Positions 1 to 10,945 of a DNA stretch of 64,000 nt are shown piece after piece; position 1 is the first letter of the stretch, and each line of letters opens with the position of its first letter. A program made the translations under genes and the position numbers. Where the stretch lies: NCBI GenBank assembly GCA_025267735.1, contig CM046309.1, positions 58,906,319 through 58,970,318 of the forward strand, written 5' to 3'. The notes beneath the pieces are model-generated. The model saw nothing but the letters and a program-made list of their open reading frames with translations. It ran no database searches and had not been told where the DNA came from. The DNA is from Mactra quadrangularis (Eukaryota; Mollusca; Bivalvia; Venerida; Mactridae).

Positions 1-600
1 AATGACGTCTCTGGGAGTTCGGAAATCCGCCGTTCTATTGGATGATTTTATAAGCACTGAGAATGACGTACGGGGGAAACAGAGAAAACCCCCTCTTCGA
101 TTGGATGGCCCTGACACGCGCGAAAAAATAAAGGCCACACTATTGTAATGCAGTGTTTTACGAAATTTTGCTTCGTTCGTAGATTATTTTTTTTGGGTAG
201 ACTTCTATTGCTTTCCAAAGTGTTTTTTTATTTTGTAACAATAAAAAGTTACGTGTCAAACACAATATTTTATGGGTAAAATGAATTACGTCTCCAGATG
301 TTAAATTAGCCTCACTACGTCCAGTTTCCGGGGTTTACACTTTGAGAGTCACAGCTCCACATATAGACCAGTTCATTGTTTTTGTTATGATGTCTATAAA
401 TAGTAACAAGGAGCTGATAAAGACTACAGGTAACCGTTCGCTGGTTGGCAAGAAATGATAGCGAGTAAATAATGTGACGATTATTGGTACGGAGACACGG
501 GTTTTAACATTGTCCAATGTGAGGTCAGTTCATCTGGGTCAAAAGATGCATTAGTACGTCTTTGTTTTAAGACGCTCATTGAAAATAGTTGTTTCGAAGA
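1..600. other. Gene-free left edge with promoter-like motifs
   Basis: No coding region is supported. The first 130 bases hold two TGACG(T) elements (near 3 and 64) and two ATTGG boxes, which are inverted CCAAT (near 38 and 101). This would fit the upstream region of a minus-strand gene lying left of the window, but that gene is not visible. The rest is AT-rich sequence. Confidence 0.25.
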
Positions 601-601
601 G

Positions 602-720
602 TATAAAAGGAGAAAATTAGTCAATTTTAATCAGTCTGCAGTTGGCAGCAGACTCGCACGTCCGACACTCTGAGCCCCAGAATTAATTAATAAATATTTA
701 TCTACTTCCGGTTATATGTT
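602..720 (+). promoter_or_regulatory. TATA-type core promoter candidate upstream of the tandem 290-bp units
   Basis: A TATAAAA box lies at about 602-608. About 30 bases downstream is a GC-richer leader (about 634-680) containing CAGTCTGC. At about 740 a pyrimidine-poor stretch ends in TTACAG, which could be a splice acceptor just before the tandem units. Position and spacing fit a polymerase II promoter reading rightward, either of a retroelement or of a long non-coding RNA. There is no coding sequence downstream. This is inferred from motifs only. Confidence 0.3.
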
Positions 721-757
721 TTACTGAAATTGTTTGATGTTACAGTGGGTACGCGTA

Positions 758-1370
758 TGTGATGGTTGGAGAGACAACGCCATAAGAATAACCTGGGATA
801 CCCGAAGTCAATTGTCCTCCTTGTTGTTTACCGCAACTCTGCCGAAGCCTCGCTTCCCCAGAGTGGTATACAACTGGAGAAACGCCCGGCTCGCAGTAGT
901 GTTCTATGGTTGTTGTTCGTGAATATTGATGAGGCTGAGAGCCGAAACAGAGTTGCTGGCTTGGATCTCTTGTGTTAGATATGTGTCTATAAATGAAACT
1001 ATTGTAGAGTTTCTGTGGTTGCCAGCTTAATGTTATACTAGTTGAATAATATGATTGTTAGTGAAACAACACTATGGGAAGTACCTGGGAGGACCGAAGC
1101 CAACCCTCATTGTTGATTACCGCAACTCTGCCGAAGCCTCGCTTCCCCAGAGTGGTATACAGCCGGAGAAACGCGCGGCTCGCAGTATTGTTCCATAGTT
1201 GTTGTTTGTGAATATTGATAAGGCTGAGAGCCGAAACATAGTTGCTGGCTAGGGCCTGGAGCCGTGTTAGATATATACCTAAAACTATTGTAGAGTTTTA
1301 GTGGTTGCCAGCTGAGTTTAATACTAGTTGAATAATGTATTATGTTGAAAGGCTGGAGACACTGTGGATT
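758..1370 (+). repeat. Tandem array of about 2.1 units of roughly 290 bp, structured RNA candidate (retrozyme-like)
   Basis: Two diverged direct repeats (about 760-1052 and 1053-1340, spacing 288-293 bases) are followed by the start of a third. Each unit contains the same features. Hairpin 1 (836-864 and 1125-1153) is identical in both and made of ACTCTG, CC, GAAGC, CTC, GCTTC, CC, CAGAGT. A hammerhead-like core follows at 926-954 and 1215-1243: TTGATGA or TTGATAA, stem GGCT-GAG-AGCC, GAAAC, short loop, GTT. A closing stem GCTGGC/GCCAGC lies further on. Inside it a small hairpin reads GAAACT/AGTTTC in unit 1 and AAAACT/AGTTTT in unit 2, a compensatory change. No long reading frame is shared by the units. 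Tandem units of a few hundred bases carrying hammerhead motifs are known in animal retrozymes and Penelope-like elements. The assignment is inference, because helix I of a hammerhead is not obvious. Confidence 0.5.
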
Positions 1371-2690
1371 TTAGTTTGTGCTTTAGTGATTATTTGTCGA
1401 AGAGCCAGTAATAGAGATTAGCTATTGGATATAGCATTGATTATTTTGGTGAGAAGCATTTGGTAGTTTGGCGTATTTTATACATCCCAAACCCACTTTA
1501 TGTGTATGTTTTATACTGGTCATCGAAAATATTGTTTGTAACTCAGCGAAAGAGATGATCCACTCTTGTCGCTCGTCAACTTGATATATGCACGAGCTTA
1601 TGTATATATGATAGCTCACCAGTTTTGTAATCCCGTCATTTGTATATCAGTTCCCACCTCTTTGTAGTTTATTAGATAGATGACGGCTGCGAATGTTGTT
1701 CGGCCGTCCATAGATGATTTTAAGACGAGCTGATAGCTCAACTTCTGTAGCATATTTGGAATCATTCCTGTTTGTCCCATCTACTTACACTTTCTTTGCC
1801 AACATGATTGTATTGTCATGAATAGCTCGGCGACAGAGACAGGTAGCTCTGATCGCCCGTTCATTTGATAACAAGGACGAGCTTCGGAGAAGCTCTCGTC
1901 TATCATAGTTATCTATGTCATTTTGCAATGTATATGATTGTCCATGCATTTGTCTTTATTTGATTGTCTTATGTCGTTATTATATGTTGCATCATACTTA
2001 GTTTTGTCGTTTGTTGTATATGCATAGTTTGTTTGTCAACAATAGTTGATAATCTCATATAATATTGTCTATTTAGCATCACTCTTGCTTCGTTGTCTTG
2101 TGTATATATTTGATGATGTTGTTTAATGTGTATTACTTTTGGTCTTTTATTGATATCATGCTTTGTGATGCTCTTCGTAATCATGTATATTATTGCATTT
2201 ATAGATATATTGTATAGTTGTTGTTGCTAAATGTGTCATATAGTTCATGCCTTGTACATATACCTTTTTTATTTCATTTTACCAATTATTAAGCTAAGTA
2301 GCTCGAGGAAAATACATTTATATATAGTTGACCGCTCGGATACACGTTACAATACAATGAAAACACAGTAATTTTAAAATTGCAATTACTAAGTCATTTT
2401 TCATCAAACAATTTTGCATTTTATATCACTAGAAAGGTCTTGAAATTCATATTTTGAATATCTAAAAATTATTTGTCAAAAAGAATTGTTTTTTGTTGGC
2501 GAGTGTTTTAATGATCTGCCCTATGAAACATTTAATATTCATAGCTCGAAGAGTTATGTTTAATCAATTTAATCGTGCGGTTAAAGTGCTACTAGGGTAT
2601 CAGTATTTTTTGTGAGCCACAAAATAAGAAATCTAGATGAATCGGTCAAGTAAACGCAGTTGTACCCCTTGTATATAAGTATATTAAAGG
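1371..2690. other. Gene-free stretch, AT-rich and GT/TA-rich
   Basis: No recognisable gene is present. The short open frames (for example 1422-1619 and 1969-2184 on -) have low-complexity composition and no start context or splice support. The phrase TAGCTC recurs several times between 1610 and 2310 but without a fixed period. Confidence 0.4.
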
Positions 2691-2691
2691 T

Positions 2692-2934
2692 ATGTTGGAA
2701 AAATCAAAGGGAGGTAACTTGACAATTCCCTGTGGTTATCAGTGTACGGCAATTGCATTGGCTGTCATATTGTTTACGGTAGGCAATCATGTGCCAAGTC
2801 TGCGAAACTGGTCTGCAAATGTTGTTGATGAAGTGATGATGCGTGGTCACAACTTGTATGAGCAAATACTAACGGAATCTGGCAATCCATCACCACGTCA
2901 AAAAATAGGTTTTAACATTAGTGGTCCTATGTAA
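2692..2934 (+). pseudogene. Fragment of a transposon protein, possibly the cysteine-protease-like domain of a Helitron/Helentron polyprotein
   Basis: An 80-codon frame opens with MLEKSKGGNLTIPCGYQC and continues TAIALAVILFTVG, then W-S-A-N-V-V-D-E-V, then G-H-N-L-Y-E-Q-I. The pattern (Gly-rich turn, QC, hydrophobic helix, Trp, acidic pair, Gly...LY..I) resembles the start of thiol-protease-like domains found in large animal transposon proteins. That recognition is from memory of the pattern and not a database match. There is a stop codon close upstream and no continuation downstream, so it is a fragment. A GGGCCC-type hairpin 45 bases further on (2979-2995) may be the element's 3' end. Confidence 0.35.
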
Positions 2935-2940
2935 ATGGCT

Positions 2941-3006
2941 CTTCTGTGACCTTTGACCTTTTCCTCAGGTGAGCACCCAGGGCCCTTTGGGCCCTCTTGT
3001 TTTTAA
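2941..3006 (+). mobile_element. Helitron-like 3' terminus (GC hairpin followed by TCTTGTTTTT)
   Basis: A near-perfect hairpin, AGGGCCC-TTT-GGGCCCT at 2979-2995, is followed by TCTTG and a T run. A GC-rich hairpin a few bases from the 3' end, with insertion next to T, is the usual 3' signature of Helitron-type elements. The nearby fragment at 2692-2934 is on the same strand. The 5' end was not found. Confidence 0.4.
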
Positions 3007-4382
3007 ATCGACGCCGTTTGTCTTTTTTAAAGACATTTCTTGTTTCAACTCGTATATCTTTCTCAGTCTTAGAATGGTGTGCGTTATATTTTTGTTTCGA
3101 GACCACGAAGGTTTGAATTTTGCAATTATGTTAAAAAATAAATGTTTACAGTAAGTTCATTTTTCGACATTTCACTTTTCAAAATGGTAACGATTTCTGG
3201 AGAATGGTGCCTAACGCCAAACAAGGGAGATAATTATGTTAATGTACACGAATGAAATTCAGGGTAGTTACTTCCCTTTAAGAAACTATTTAAGAAAACC
3301 GGCGTATTCCCGGTAGGTATACGAACCGTTGACTTCTCGATTGTTCAAAACGTGTCTTCACACTGTCAGGTCAGGTGAGATTGGAATTGTGGTGGTGAGA
3401 TGGTTGGACAATGTTTTCCGACAAAGTTCGATCGAGCAACAATGATTACTATTTTAGATCACGTCATCCGGATAATTCAAAATATTATTAAGAGACTTGC
3501 TCGGATCGACAGAAACCACAAAAGATAACAAAACCATATTAAGGGAGACACATAATTATTTATAACACATTTCAGTAATCATTTACCTCGGTAACTGATT
3601 AAGTAAACAACTACGTGTATACCATTTTATTTTAGTCTGTCCCATGTACCGTAACATTCGCAAAGAATGCCTATCCAAATATTATAACCATTGGCCAACT
3701 ATCCAAAAATTACGAAATTTAATGTCCTCAACAAGTACCAGTCTAATTTGTAAATTAGCAAAATATATATATCTTGCTAATAAAAAACGATCTTCTTTAC
3801 TAAATCAAGTGAACACATAATAAGTTTATAATTTAATTTTGTTGATATCTTGTTTTGCTTGGGGTTATTTTGTCTACCTTTTTTGTCTAACTTCTAACGA
3901 TTCTTTGTTGTTGTTTTTTTTTCAAGTAAAAGTACTGCTTTAAGATTCACATTCTGTATTCATACTCTACTCAATTATGTATCATTATTCAAAGATTACT
4001 TTCTTCTTATACATGTTTGTTCATATAAATTATATTCCTTATGATGTATTGTCATAAAATATTAATTTACATGTATGTATGTATGTTGTTGCCGCCAACT
4101 GACGGCAGAAAAGCACATATGTGCTTAATTGCTGAAATAAATATATTTGTATTTTGTATTGTATGCAATTCAATATAATTTGGTTAGGAGCGCGTCACCG
4201 TATAAATAAAGCTAATAAATGGGATGTCTTTCATTAAAAAGCACGTTTTCACGTCGGGGTTTACAAAACCATTCTTCCAAAACAAGTTTTATACAGAACT
4301 GTAAAGTGTGGAAAATGCATCTTTAAAATATTGAAATATTCAATTAACGAACCATTATCGACTATTTCTATCACCTAGCAAC
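3007..4382. other. Gene-free stretch
   Basis: AT-rich sequence with no supported reading frame. Around 4085-4165 it has the look of a transcript or retroelement 3' end: an inverted repeat GCCGCCAACTGACGGC, AAATAAATA, then TTGTATTTTGTATTGTATGC. Confidence 0.3.
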
Positions 4383-4958
4383 TATACTTAACGAAACTTC
4401 TAAGTACATCGATTTCAATGTTGTCAGAAATTTTCATTTTTCAACATTTATGTCCGATTGTTAATGGATTATGTGTACAGGACTATACTGTCGTCTGCTT
4501 GCATGATTTTCATGCTTCTTAATTGATGCAATATTGGTTTTGTCGTGCATGTGTAGAAAAAGCGGAAATGCGCACGTGCTTATGGTGCAAAAATTGCACG
4601 TTGTCCGTTTTAGTGAAAATCATTATTGTGTTGATATGCACAACGAAAACTCAAGAAATTGCTCTAATGTCGCTTCAAAACGAGAAATTGTCATAGGTCT
4701 TTTACAAGACGATGTGTCACCTGCAGAATAAGATTTATAATTGCTAATTTTCTGTTCAATCAAAACAATCAGAAAATCTTCCCATATCAACGCATGCGCG
4801 ACAAAAATGGTTTTGCATTGATAAAGTAGCATGAAAACTATGAAAGCAAAGGTCAGTATATGGTCCAAAACATTTCCATCATCGATCAGACTTTAAGGTT
4901 GAAAAATAAGACTTCTGCAATACTGAAATCGGAGTACTTAGAAGTTTCGTTAAGTATA
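4383..4958. mobile_element. MITE family J, full-length copy (576 bp)
   Basis: The ends are inverted repeats: TATACTTAACGAAACTTCTA at the left and its complement (TTAGAAGTTTCGTTAAGTATA) at 4938-4958. The small open frames inside (4534-4731 on +, 4623-4868 on -) are not recognisable proteins. A related right half lies at about 55900-56068 beside the zinc-finger gene. Confidence 0.6.
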
Positions 4959-5454
4959 TTTTACTATGTACATGTACAACTTTTTCACATTAGTATTTTT
5001 CTCTCATCAATATAAATTTCATGAAACCTGAGATGATATTGTTACGTGTTATGGTAGATGGTTTTACAAGGTAAATTTGTATTCAATTTTTAAATTTTAT
5101 GCCAAAAATATGGCGTCACGAAAATGCAGTAAAAGTCGGTAGTTGATACAGTCTTTATAAAAAAACTCGTCTTTTATAGACCTATTAAATTTACAATGAA
5201 GTAAAATGTGGACGCGCTGAATAAACAGTTTAATATTTCAATGGTATAATTGTATCTTAATCAACCATGAAACCACGGGTATCAACTATCACATTAGCAT
5301 GTCTACATTTCATTTGGACCTGAGCAGAACAGAACAAAAATACGAGTATTTGGGCCAGGACAGAATAGTACATGTTCGTTATATGGTAACCTATGCATAC
5401 AATGGATTTACTTTCAAACTAATGTTACATTCATGACAAATATTTATTGTACTC

Positions 5455-5775
5455 AGTAGCGTGTTCAATTACACTAAACGTTACAGAACGTTACATAACG
5501 ATACATTCGGAACTCCTCGGCCATTCGCTGCGAATAATCTAATCTAATACACAAATATGCGATCGTTAAGGCGATAAGTGATGTTTCAAAATTTACGGAC
5601 TATAAACGAAACATCACTCAATGGCTAAACGATCATATATCTGTTTACTTTAACACCGGTAGTTTCAAAATAGCGCCTAAATATGTCCGAGATTAATCGC
5701 AACGAATGGCCGAGGAGTTCCGAATGTATCGTTACGGAACGTTTTGTAACGTTCGCGGTAACTGAATGCAGGGCA
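5455..5775. mobile_element. Palindromic MITE family B, copy 1
   Basis: Inverted arms start near GCGTGTTCAATTACACTAAA and run inward through CATTCGGAACTCCTCGGCCA. The right arm mirrors this as TGGCCGAGGAGTTCCGAATG. The two arms could fold into a hairpin about 300 bp long. Other copies lie at 9159, 20684, 24308 (partial), 33586, 47851 and 63418. Confidence 0.65.
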
Positions 5776-5860
5776 GGTAACTAGTGAAACTAAATATTGA
5801 CGAGAACTGATTGAATAGACAGTCCTTATACTGAATACTGAGACAAAATTATTACTCCAA

Positions 5861-6229
5861 TAAGGGACTTTAGTCAGTTATTTCCCCTTGTATACTCTTC
5901 AAAATAGGTAGGTCTAATTAGTTGTATTACTCGGATTTTACCCTTACTTTTCAATGTTAATTTGCCAAATTTAATCTTAAATAACTATTTTGTGTATCAT
6001 TTAATTTGTTTGAAATTCAAGCTAATAATTTTTAACTTAAAGAACTATCTAAATTCTATCACTTCTGTTAATATCTTCAATAACAAGAAAGATATTAGAT
6101 GAAATATTTTGTTACCCTTACATTGAAATTCAATGATAAAATCCGAGGAATCCAACTGTAAGGACCTACTTACCAATTGGATTGCTTCAGATTTTATCAG
6201 GGAAAGATAACTGACTAAAGTTCCTAATT
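5861..6229. mobile_element. MITE family C, copy 1 (about 369 bp)
   Basis: Ends are TAAGGGACTTTAGTCAGTTA at the left and the mirrored GATAACTGACTAAAGTTCCTAA at the right. Internal sequence includes subterminal inverted repeats around TTGGATTACTCGGATTTTA. Further copies lie at 40676, 43273 (split), 49634, 56113 and partially at 19517. Confidence 0.65.
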
Positions 6230-6900
6230 TGTGCTTTTACTTAACAAAGTAAATTCCCTACCAACTGTTTATTGTTACATTTAGGCCTGTGTTAGGGTTT
6301 GGTTTGGTTGCTGCTCTGGGCCAACTCTTAAGTTCATACTCATGGCACATAAACATGTAGTCTAAAACTATTTTAGTTGTGCCAACTTTTTTTATAAAAT
6401 AAGCATACATATAAAACAATTTTCTAAAGTTGAACTTTTTCTTAGACTAAAAAACAATTCAATTATCTTTCAATCGATACTAAAAGTCAAAGATTTTTCA
6501 AAGACGGCCTTATGCATAAAATAATTTATTAAATTTTTATTTAAGTACATATTTAAAAATTAATCCTGTACATACATATTACAAGTTAATCTTATTTGTC
6601 AGCTCTGGTATTAACACCCACAACCTTCCTACTTACAATAAATGTAATATAATGTTGACCTAATGAATGACTGACCAAGGTTAAACAGAACTTTTCTAAT
6701 CTAACGGAAGATTTACAACATTTTATGTATATTTTACATTCTAAGACCCTTGACACACCTTCAGGTAAAAAACTTAAGCTCCATAATTGGGTACGAATGG
6801 TCACGACTGCCAATAAGAGTCATGATCGTATTCAATATTGGTGAATTGCCATGGACTAAAAGGTGTTCTCAATTGTGACCTGCAAGATGGCATTTTTCAG
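6230..6900. other. Gene-free stretch
   Basis: No gene or recognisable repeat beyond AT-rich sequence. The 73-codon frame at 6592-6813 on - shows no recognisable features. Confidence 0.3.
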
Positions 6901-6904
6901 CCAC

Positions 6905-7198
6905 CATACTTTTTTACTGAGTTCAACGCCGTTTCAACACAATTTATGCCATTTTACGGCGTCCAGCGCACCTAAATGATCGTTTCTGGACCCTTGTCTT
7001 TAACCAGTACTAACCTACCCTTCCACAAGGCTGGAAACTTCTCCATATTATTCAATCAATGGAGGAAAATTGACATCATTGTCAAATTTTCATGGAAGGG
7101 TATTACCTCCCCGGGTAGGATTCGAACCCGTACCGCCTTCGGGACACGAGATTCGAAATCCAGACGCGCTACCAGCTGCGCTATTGACCCGGGTTCAG
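6905..7198 (-). mobile_element. tRNA-derived SINE type 2, copy 1
   Basis: Reading the minus strand, the head is tRNA-like (about 7198 back to 7110). It has an A-box-like region GTAGCGCGTCTGG and a B box GGGTTCGAATCC. It is followed by a body containing CCATGAAAATTTGACAAT, AGCCTTGTGGAAGGGTAGG and a tail near TGTGTTGAAACGGCG. It cannot fold as a functional tRNA with a clean anticodon arm. Other copies lie at 10806, 14428 (split), 24460, 41735 and 61862. Confidence 0.6.
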
Positions 7199-7199
7199 T

Positions 7200-8445
7200 C
7201 ACCACATAACGACATTATTCACAAAATAATTAAGTGGTTAACTAGTGAATTAACTAGTAAACTTATAAGTATAGTTAGTAAAATCACGCTGAAAGTGTTC
7301 ATTTTCTCGGACTGGGATTATAACGATGTCGCCCGAGTAATCCCCATGAATATTTGCAGTATATACAATCGGTCTGGTTCGGTTTTGTTCATAAGAGCCA
7401 ATGTATATTACTGAAACTATTAATAGTTAACTCCGTTCGGTACCCGAGCTGTTAGGAAACTGTTTAATAACCATGGTGTAACTATAACACTACATAAGAT
7501 CTTGACAATGAAACCAGCATTTTAGTCATATTTATACTTATGATTATTGTCTTAAGTTAATATTTGTCAAACATTTAAGTTTCTGCATAATATTACAATG
7601 AATGAGGCGACTTATTACCATAATCAAAATATGGTGGTTGACAGTCAACTAGAAATGTATTAAAAGTTATGTTCTTTCGTATAAATACTTCCTGTAGAAC
7701 TAAAACCTGTATATGATTATCACTTAAGAGGCTCACAGGGAAAATTGAGGCTATGCTTACATGTATCTGTGTAGCCTCTATAAATAAAGAACGTCATTAT
7801 TATTTTTTTCATGGAATGTTTACCAAATTCTCCCATTTTCAGTTATATACATGCACTTTATGATCAAGTTCTCGTAAAAACAGTTCAAATATAGTAAAGT
7901 TCAAATATTAGGGACATCAAAATGAACGGTCTTGGGAGCGGAATCGTCTTAATATAGGGACACTTTTTCTTCTCAAATTAAGCATATTGGACTTAAAAAT
8001 TGTCTTTCTCCGACGTTATTAAGATTCTCGAAAAAGCTAGTATCGAGAATCTTACTAGGCTCTGGAAACGAGAATGAAAAATCGTCAAACATTGTATATT
8101 GCAATACCAGTATTTACATCGGGAACTGCACAGGTATATGATAATTTTACCATAGTTCAGTTGATGACCAAATTGTCTGTAACTAATATGACCATAAAGT
8201 TGTCTGAACGTAGACAAGCAATTTAAAAATCGTGAAGAAGTTTTATGATACCGTTTATACAGGATACAATAATTAACATACATTAAACTGAAATAAAAAT
8301 CCAAGTAGCATCAACACATCGACATAAAAATCGTCATCCCATAGGTTAACACGGACATTTCTTAATTTGAATGTTTTGGGTATGCGATGAAAGAAGTAAA
8401 ATCGTTTTGTAATTTGTCCGAGCACTGAATTTGCTTCAATTAGCG
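7200..8445. other. Gene-free stretch
   Basis: No supported gene. Around 7741-7795 an imperfect inverted repeat GAGGCTATGC...TGTAGCCTC is followed by AATAAAGAACGTC, which resembles a retroelement or transcript 3' end. The 103-codon minus frame at 7993-8304 is AT-driven. Confidence 0.3.
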
Positions 8446-8448
8446 ATA

Positions 8449-8690
8449 TACAGTACCCACCAAAAGTTTGGAGACATTTTCACTTTGTAAGCCTAATGAA
8501 TAGCTTCTTATCTTAAATTTGATAACTGTTTATTTTGAAATGCGTGCATGTAAGTTACGCTTATTTTGTTTTTTGCTAAAGTACTCTTTGAAGTTGAGAC
8601 TACATATAGTTAGCTCAAAAATCTATGTTAAAAAACAATAAAACATAAAACTTGGTTTTGGGGGTTTTGGGATATCATGCGGTTTTTATT
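8449..8690. mobile_element. mariner-like MITE, left end only
   Basis: It starts TACAGTACCCACCAAAAG and continues TTTGGAGACATTTTC, the same terminal sequence as the copies at 34979 and 46133. No matching right end is seen, so the copy is truncated or diverged. Confidence 0.45.
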
Positions 8691-9158
8691 CGTAAACTGG
8701 TCGATTGAGAAAGGACTTTAGCATGGTCATGTTGGTTAAGCGACCCAAACGATATTCGAGTATTAAAGCCAATTATCGAATTGATGAAGGGAAAAGTTAT
8801 AAATTTCTTGGGGCGAATATATATGACATATAATTGACCCTGTGTTTCACTGTGGTGAAAATAAGTATGCAATTTAGTAACAATTTAGATATCGTTAGTA
8901 AGTCGTATATTTTGTGATCGGGTAGGGAATATTTAGTTGAACATAAAATATGGGTGACTTACTCTTAACAATAAAATGCGCAAGACTGATTTTGAATAAA
9001 AAACGTTATGGTAAATATTTCTTGGTAAACCAACTTAAATGTAGCATAACAACATAATTCATGTTTCAAGCAATGAGCTTTATTAAATAAAGCCACCAAG
9101 AGAGTAATACACTATGAAATACCGCCGTAAATTTTTTACGGGACAAATCCAGACAGCA
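8691..9158. other. Gene-free stretch
   Basis: AT-rich sequence with no recognisable gene. It could include the degenerate right part of the mariner-like element at 8449. Confidence 0.25.
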
Positions 9159-9432
9159 GCGTGTTCAATTACACAAAACGTTACAGAACGTTCATAACGA
9201 TACATTCGGAACTCCTCGGTCATTCGCTGCGAATAATCTCGGACATATTTAGACGCTATTTTGAAACTACCGGTGTTAGAGTAAACAAATATATGATCGT
9301 TTAGGCATTGAGTGATGTTTTGTTTTTAGTCCGTAAATTTTAAAACATCACTCATTGCCTTAACGATCTCATATTTGTGTATTATATTAGATTATTCGCA
9401 GCGAATGGCCGAGGAGTTCCGAATGTAACCTC
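9159..9432. mobile_element. Palindromic MITE family B, copy 2
   Basis: The left arm begins GCGTGTTCAATTACACAAAA. The right arm stops just after CGAGGAGTTCCGAATGTAAC, so the outermost right end is missing. The core palindrome (ATCACTCAATGCC / GGCATTGAGTGAT type) is intact. Confidence 0.6.
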
Positions 9433-9434
9433 AA

Positions 9435-10374
9435 ATCAGTTGATCTTAGATCACCACCATAAAGTTAAAGATATCTTTCATCCCCAGGCGGTACAACTAT
9501 TCTCGTCAACAGAGAGCTGATACAATCTTTGACCAGGCTGAATTAGTCCAGTATAATTATGTTTAAAACTTTAACTATACCCCGGGTGCTAATGGATGTC
9601 TTTAGGCGATCATTTTCAATACATTTTGAAACAAATTGAAAGACTAGTTGATAATGTAATTTAAATATTTTAAAAGTCTAAAGTTTATGGTATCTACATG
9701 TAATTATCAGGACTTGGTATTGTCGAATCTTACGCTAAGACACGTACAATACAAAACAATATATGAAAAATAAATGTCAGCTATCGGGAACGTCGTTATC
9801 ATGTCTTGGCTTTTGGTTGCCATTCTACCAACAATCCATTATCACTCATTCACTATCTTTTTACAGTTAAAAATCCACTTGCTATGTTGTAGTTGTTTTT
9901 AAACTACTATGAGCACTTTATTGATCACTAATTCTTAGTTTTATATAAGTCTTCAGTTGATTTTTTTTATTTTTTATCATTTCTTAATCTTTTTCATTTT
10001 TCATTTTCGTTTTTATTTAAGCTCGTATGTCTTATTATGCATATGATTGTGAAGCGCTATTGATCATTATATTCTATATGAAAAGAGCGCTATACAAATG
10101 CGGTATATAATAATAATAATGTCTTATACTGCCAAATGGACTTAATACATGTCGATTGTTGCCTGTAACTCGCTTTTTAATGCATTAACTTACTACAGTC
10201 TTGCAGGCAACCATTGATGTATATGGAACTTTTTTTTCTTCTCAAATTAAGCTTTTCACAAATCGCAATGTTTTGCAATAACAAGTGTGGTCTCCATAGT
10301 CGACATTTACTGTACAAAGATTAACATTTTAAATCGATCCTAAGAAATATGAAGTCATGGAACCCTGGCACCCC
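9435..10374. other. Gene-free stretch with a LINE-type 3' tail
   Basis: No gene is seen. At 10050-10122 the sequence GTGAAGCGCTATTGATC, then AGCGCTATACAAATGCGG followed by a short (ATA)n run, resembles the 3' tail of CR1/L2-like LINEs or their parasitic SINEs. The 9-base string TGGCACCCC at 10366-10374 is the target duplication of the next element. Confidence 0.35.
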
Positions 10375-10772
10375 CAATCTCCGTAAACAGATATCCTGTA
10401 GAGCGTTGTCTTACAGAATCTCTACTGTCTCCGTGGAAGGTCATGTCGAGATAAACTTTGTGTCGACCAATCAATGCGTAGCTTTCATCTAGACGAAAAC
10501 ACTATTAATCACATTTTGATTTCGTAATTTCTATTTGTTGACCAAGGTTTGCATGCTACTTTAACAGCGGTATTATTCACAGTCTGAGATTGAGCGGCTC
10601 ATTTCAAATTGCGTGACATAGACGATGTAAACAAGTTACGTATCATAACAATTTCGTTATGAATATTATGATGAGAAAAGGTCACCTGAACGTGACCCTC
10701 GTTTGAAAAAGGCCAGATCTAAATAAGCGAGTAGGTGAGCGGAAAATTTTAGATCGAGTTTTAATCAGGTTG
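10375..10772 (+). mobile_element. Mutator-like MITE family A, copy 1, with 9-bp target duplication
   Basis: It starts CAATCTCCGTAAACAGATAT and ends ATCAGGTTG. TGGCACCCC flanks it on both sides (10366-10374 and 10773-10781). A 9-base duplication is typical of Mutator-like transposons. It contains a GAATATTATGATGAG inverted segment and GATCTAAATAAGCGAG near the 3' end, and has no coding capacity. Further copies lie at 11652, 23172, 47350, 50878, 53408, 56570 and 60622. Confidence 0.75.
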
Positions 10773-10805
10773 TGGCACCCCATGCTTAAATTCTACACTG
10801 TTCTT

Positions 10806-10945
10806 AACCCGAGATCGTAGCGTACTTGGTAGCACGCCGTGATTTCAAATCAAGTTGCCTGAAAGGGATACGGTTTGAATTCCAACCACGGCGGTAACAC
10901 CTTCCCATGAAAATATGACAATAATATCAATTTTCTTCCATGAAA
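10806..10945 (+). mobile_element. tRNA-derived SINE type 2, copy 2 (head and start of body)
   Basis: The tRNA-like head reads GATCGTAGCGTACTTGGTAG with B box GGTTTGAATTCC. It continues with CCTTCCCATGAAAATATGAC, the body of SINE type 2. The copy is truncated. Confidence 0.5.

Noticed and set aside
926..954. Box C/D snoRNA (TGATGA ... CTGA)
   Set aside because: The C box starts with T where a purine is expected, the CTGA is only a few bases away, and the second unit lacks TGATGA.
4534..4868. 65- and 81-codon frames on opposite strands
   Set aside because: Both lie inside the MITE at 4383-4958 and have no recognisable domain.
7120..7196. Possible tRNA gene on -
   Set aside because: It has A and B boxes but no clean cloverleaf and continues into a SINE body.
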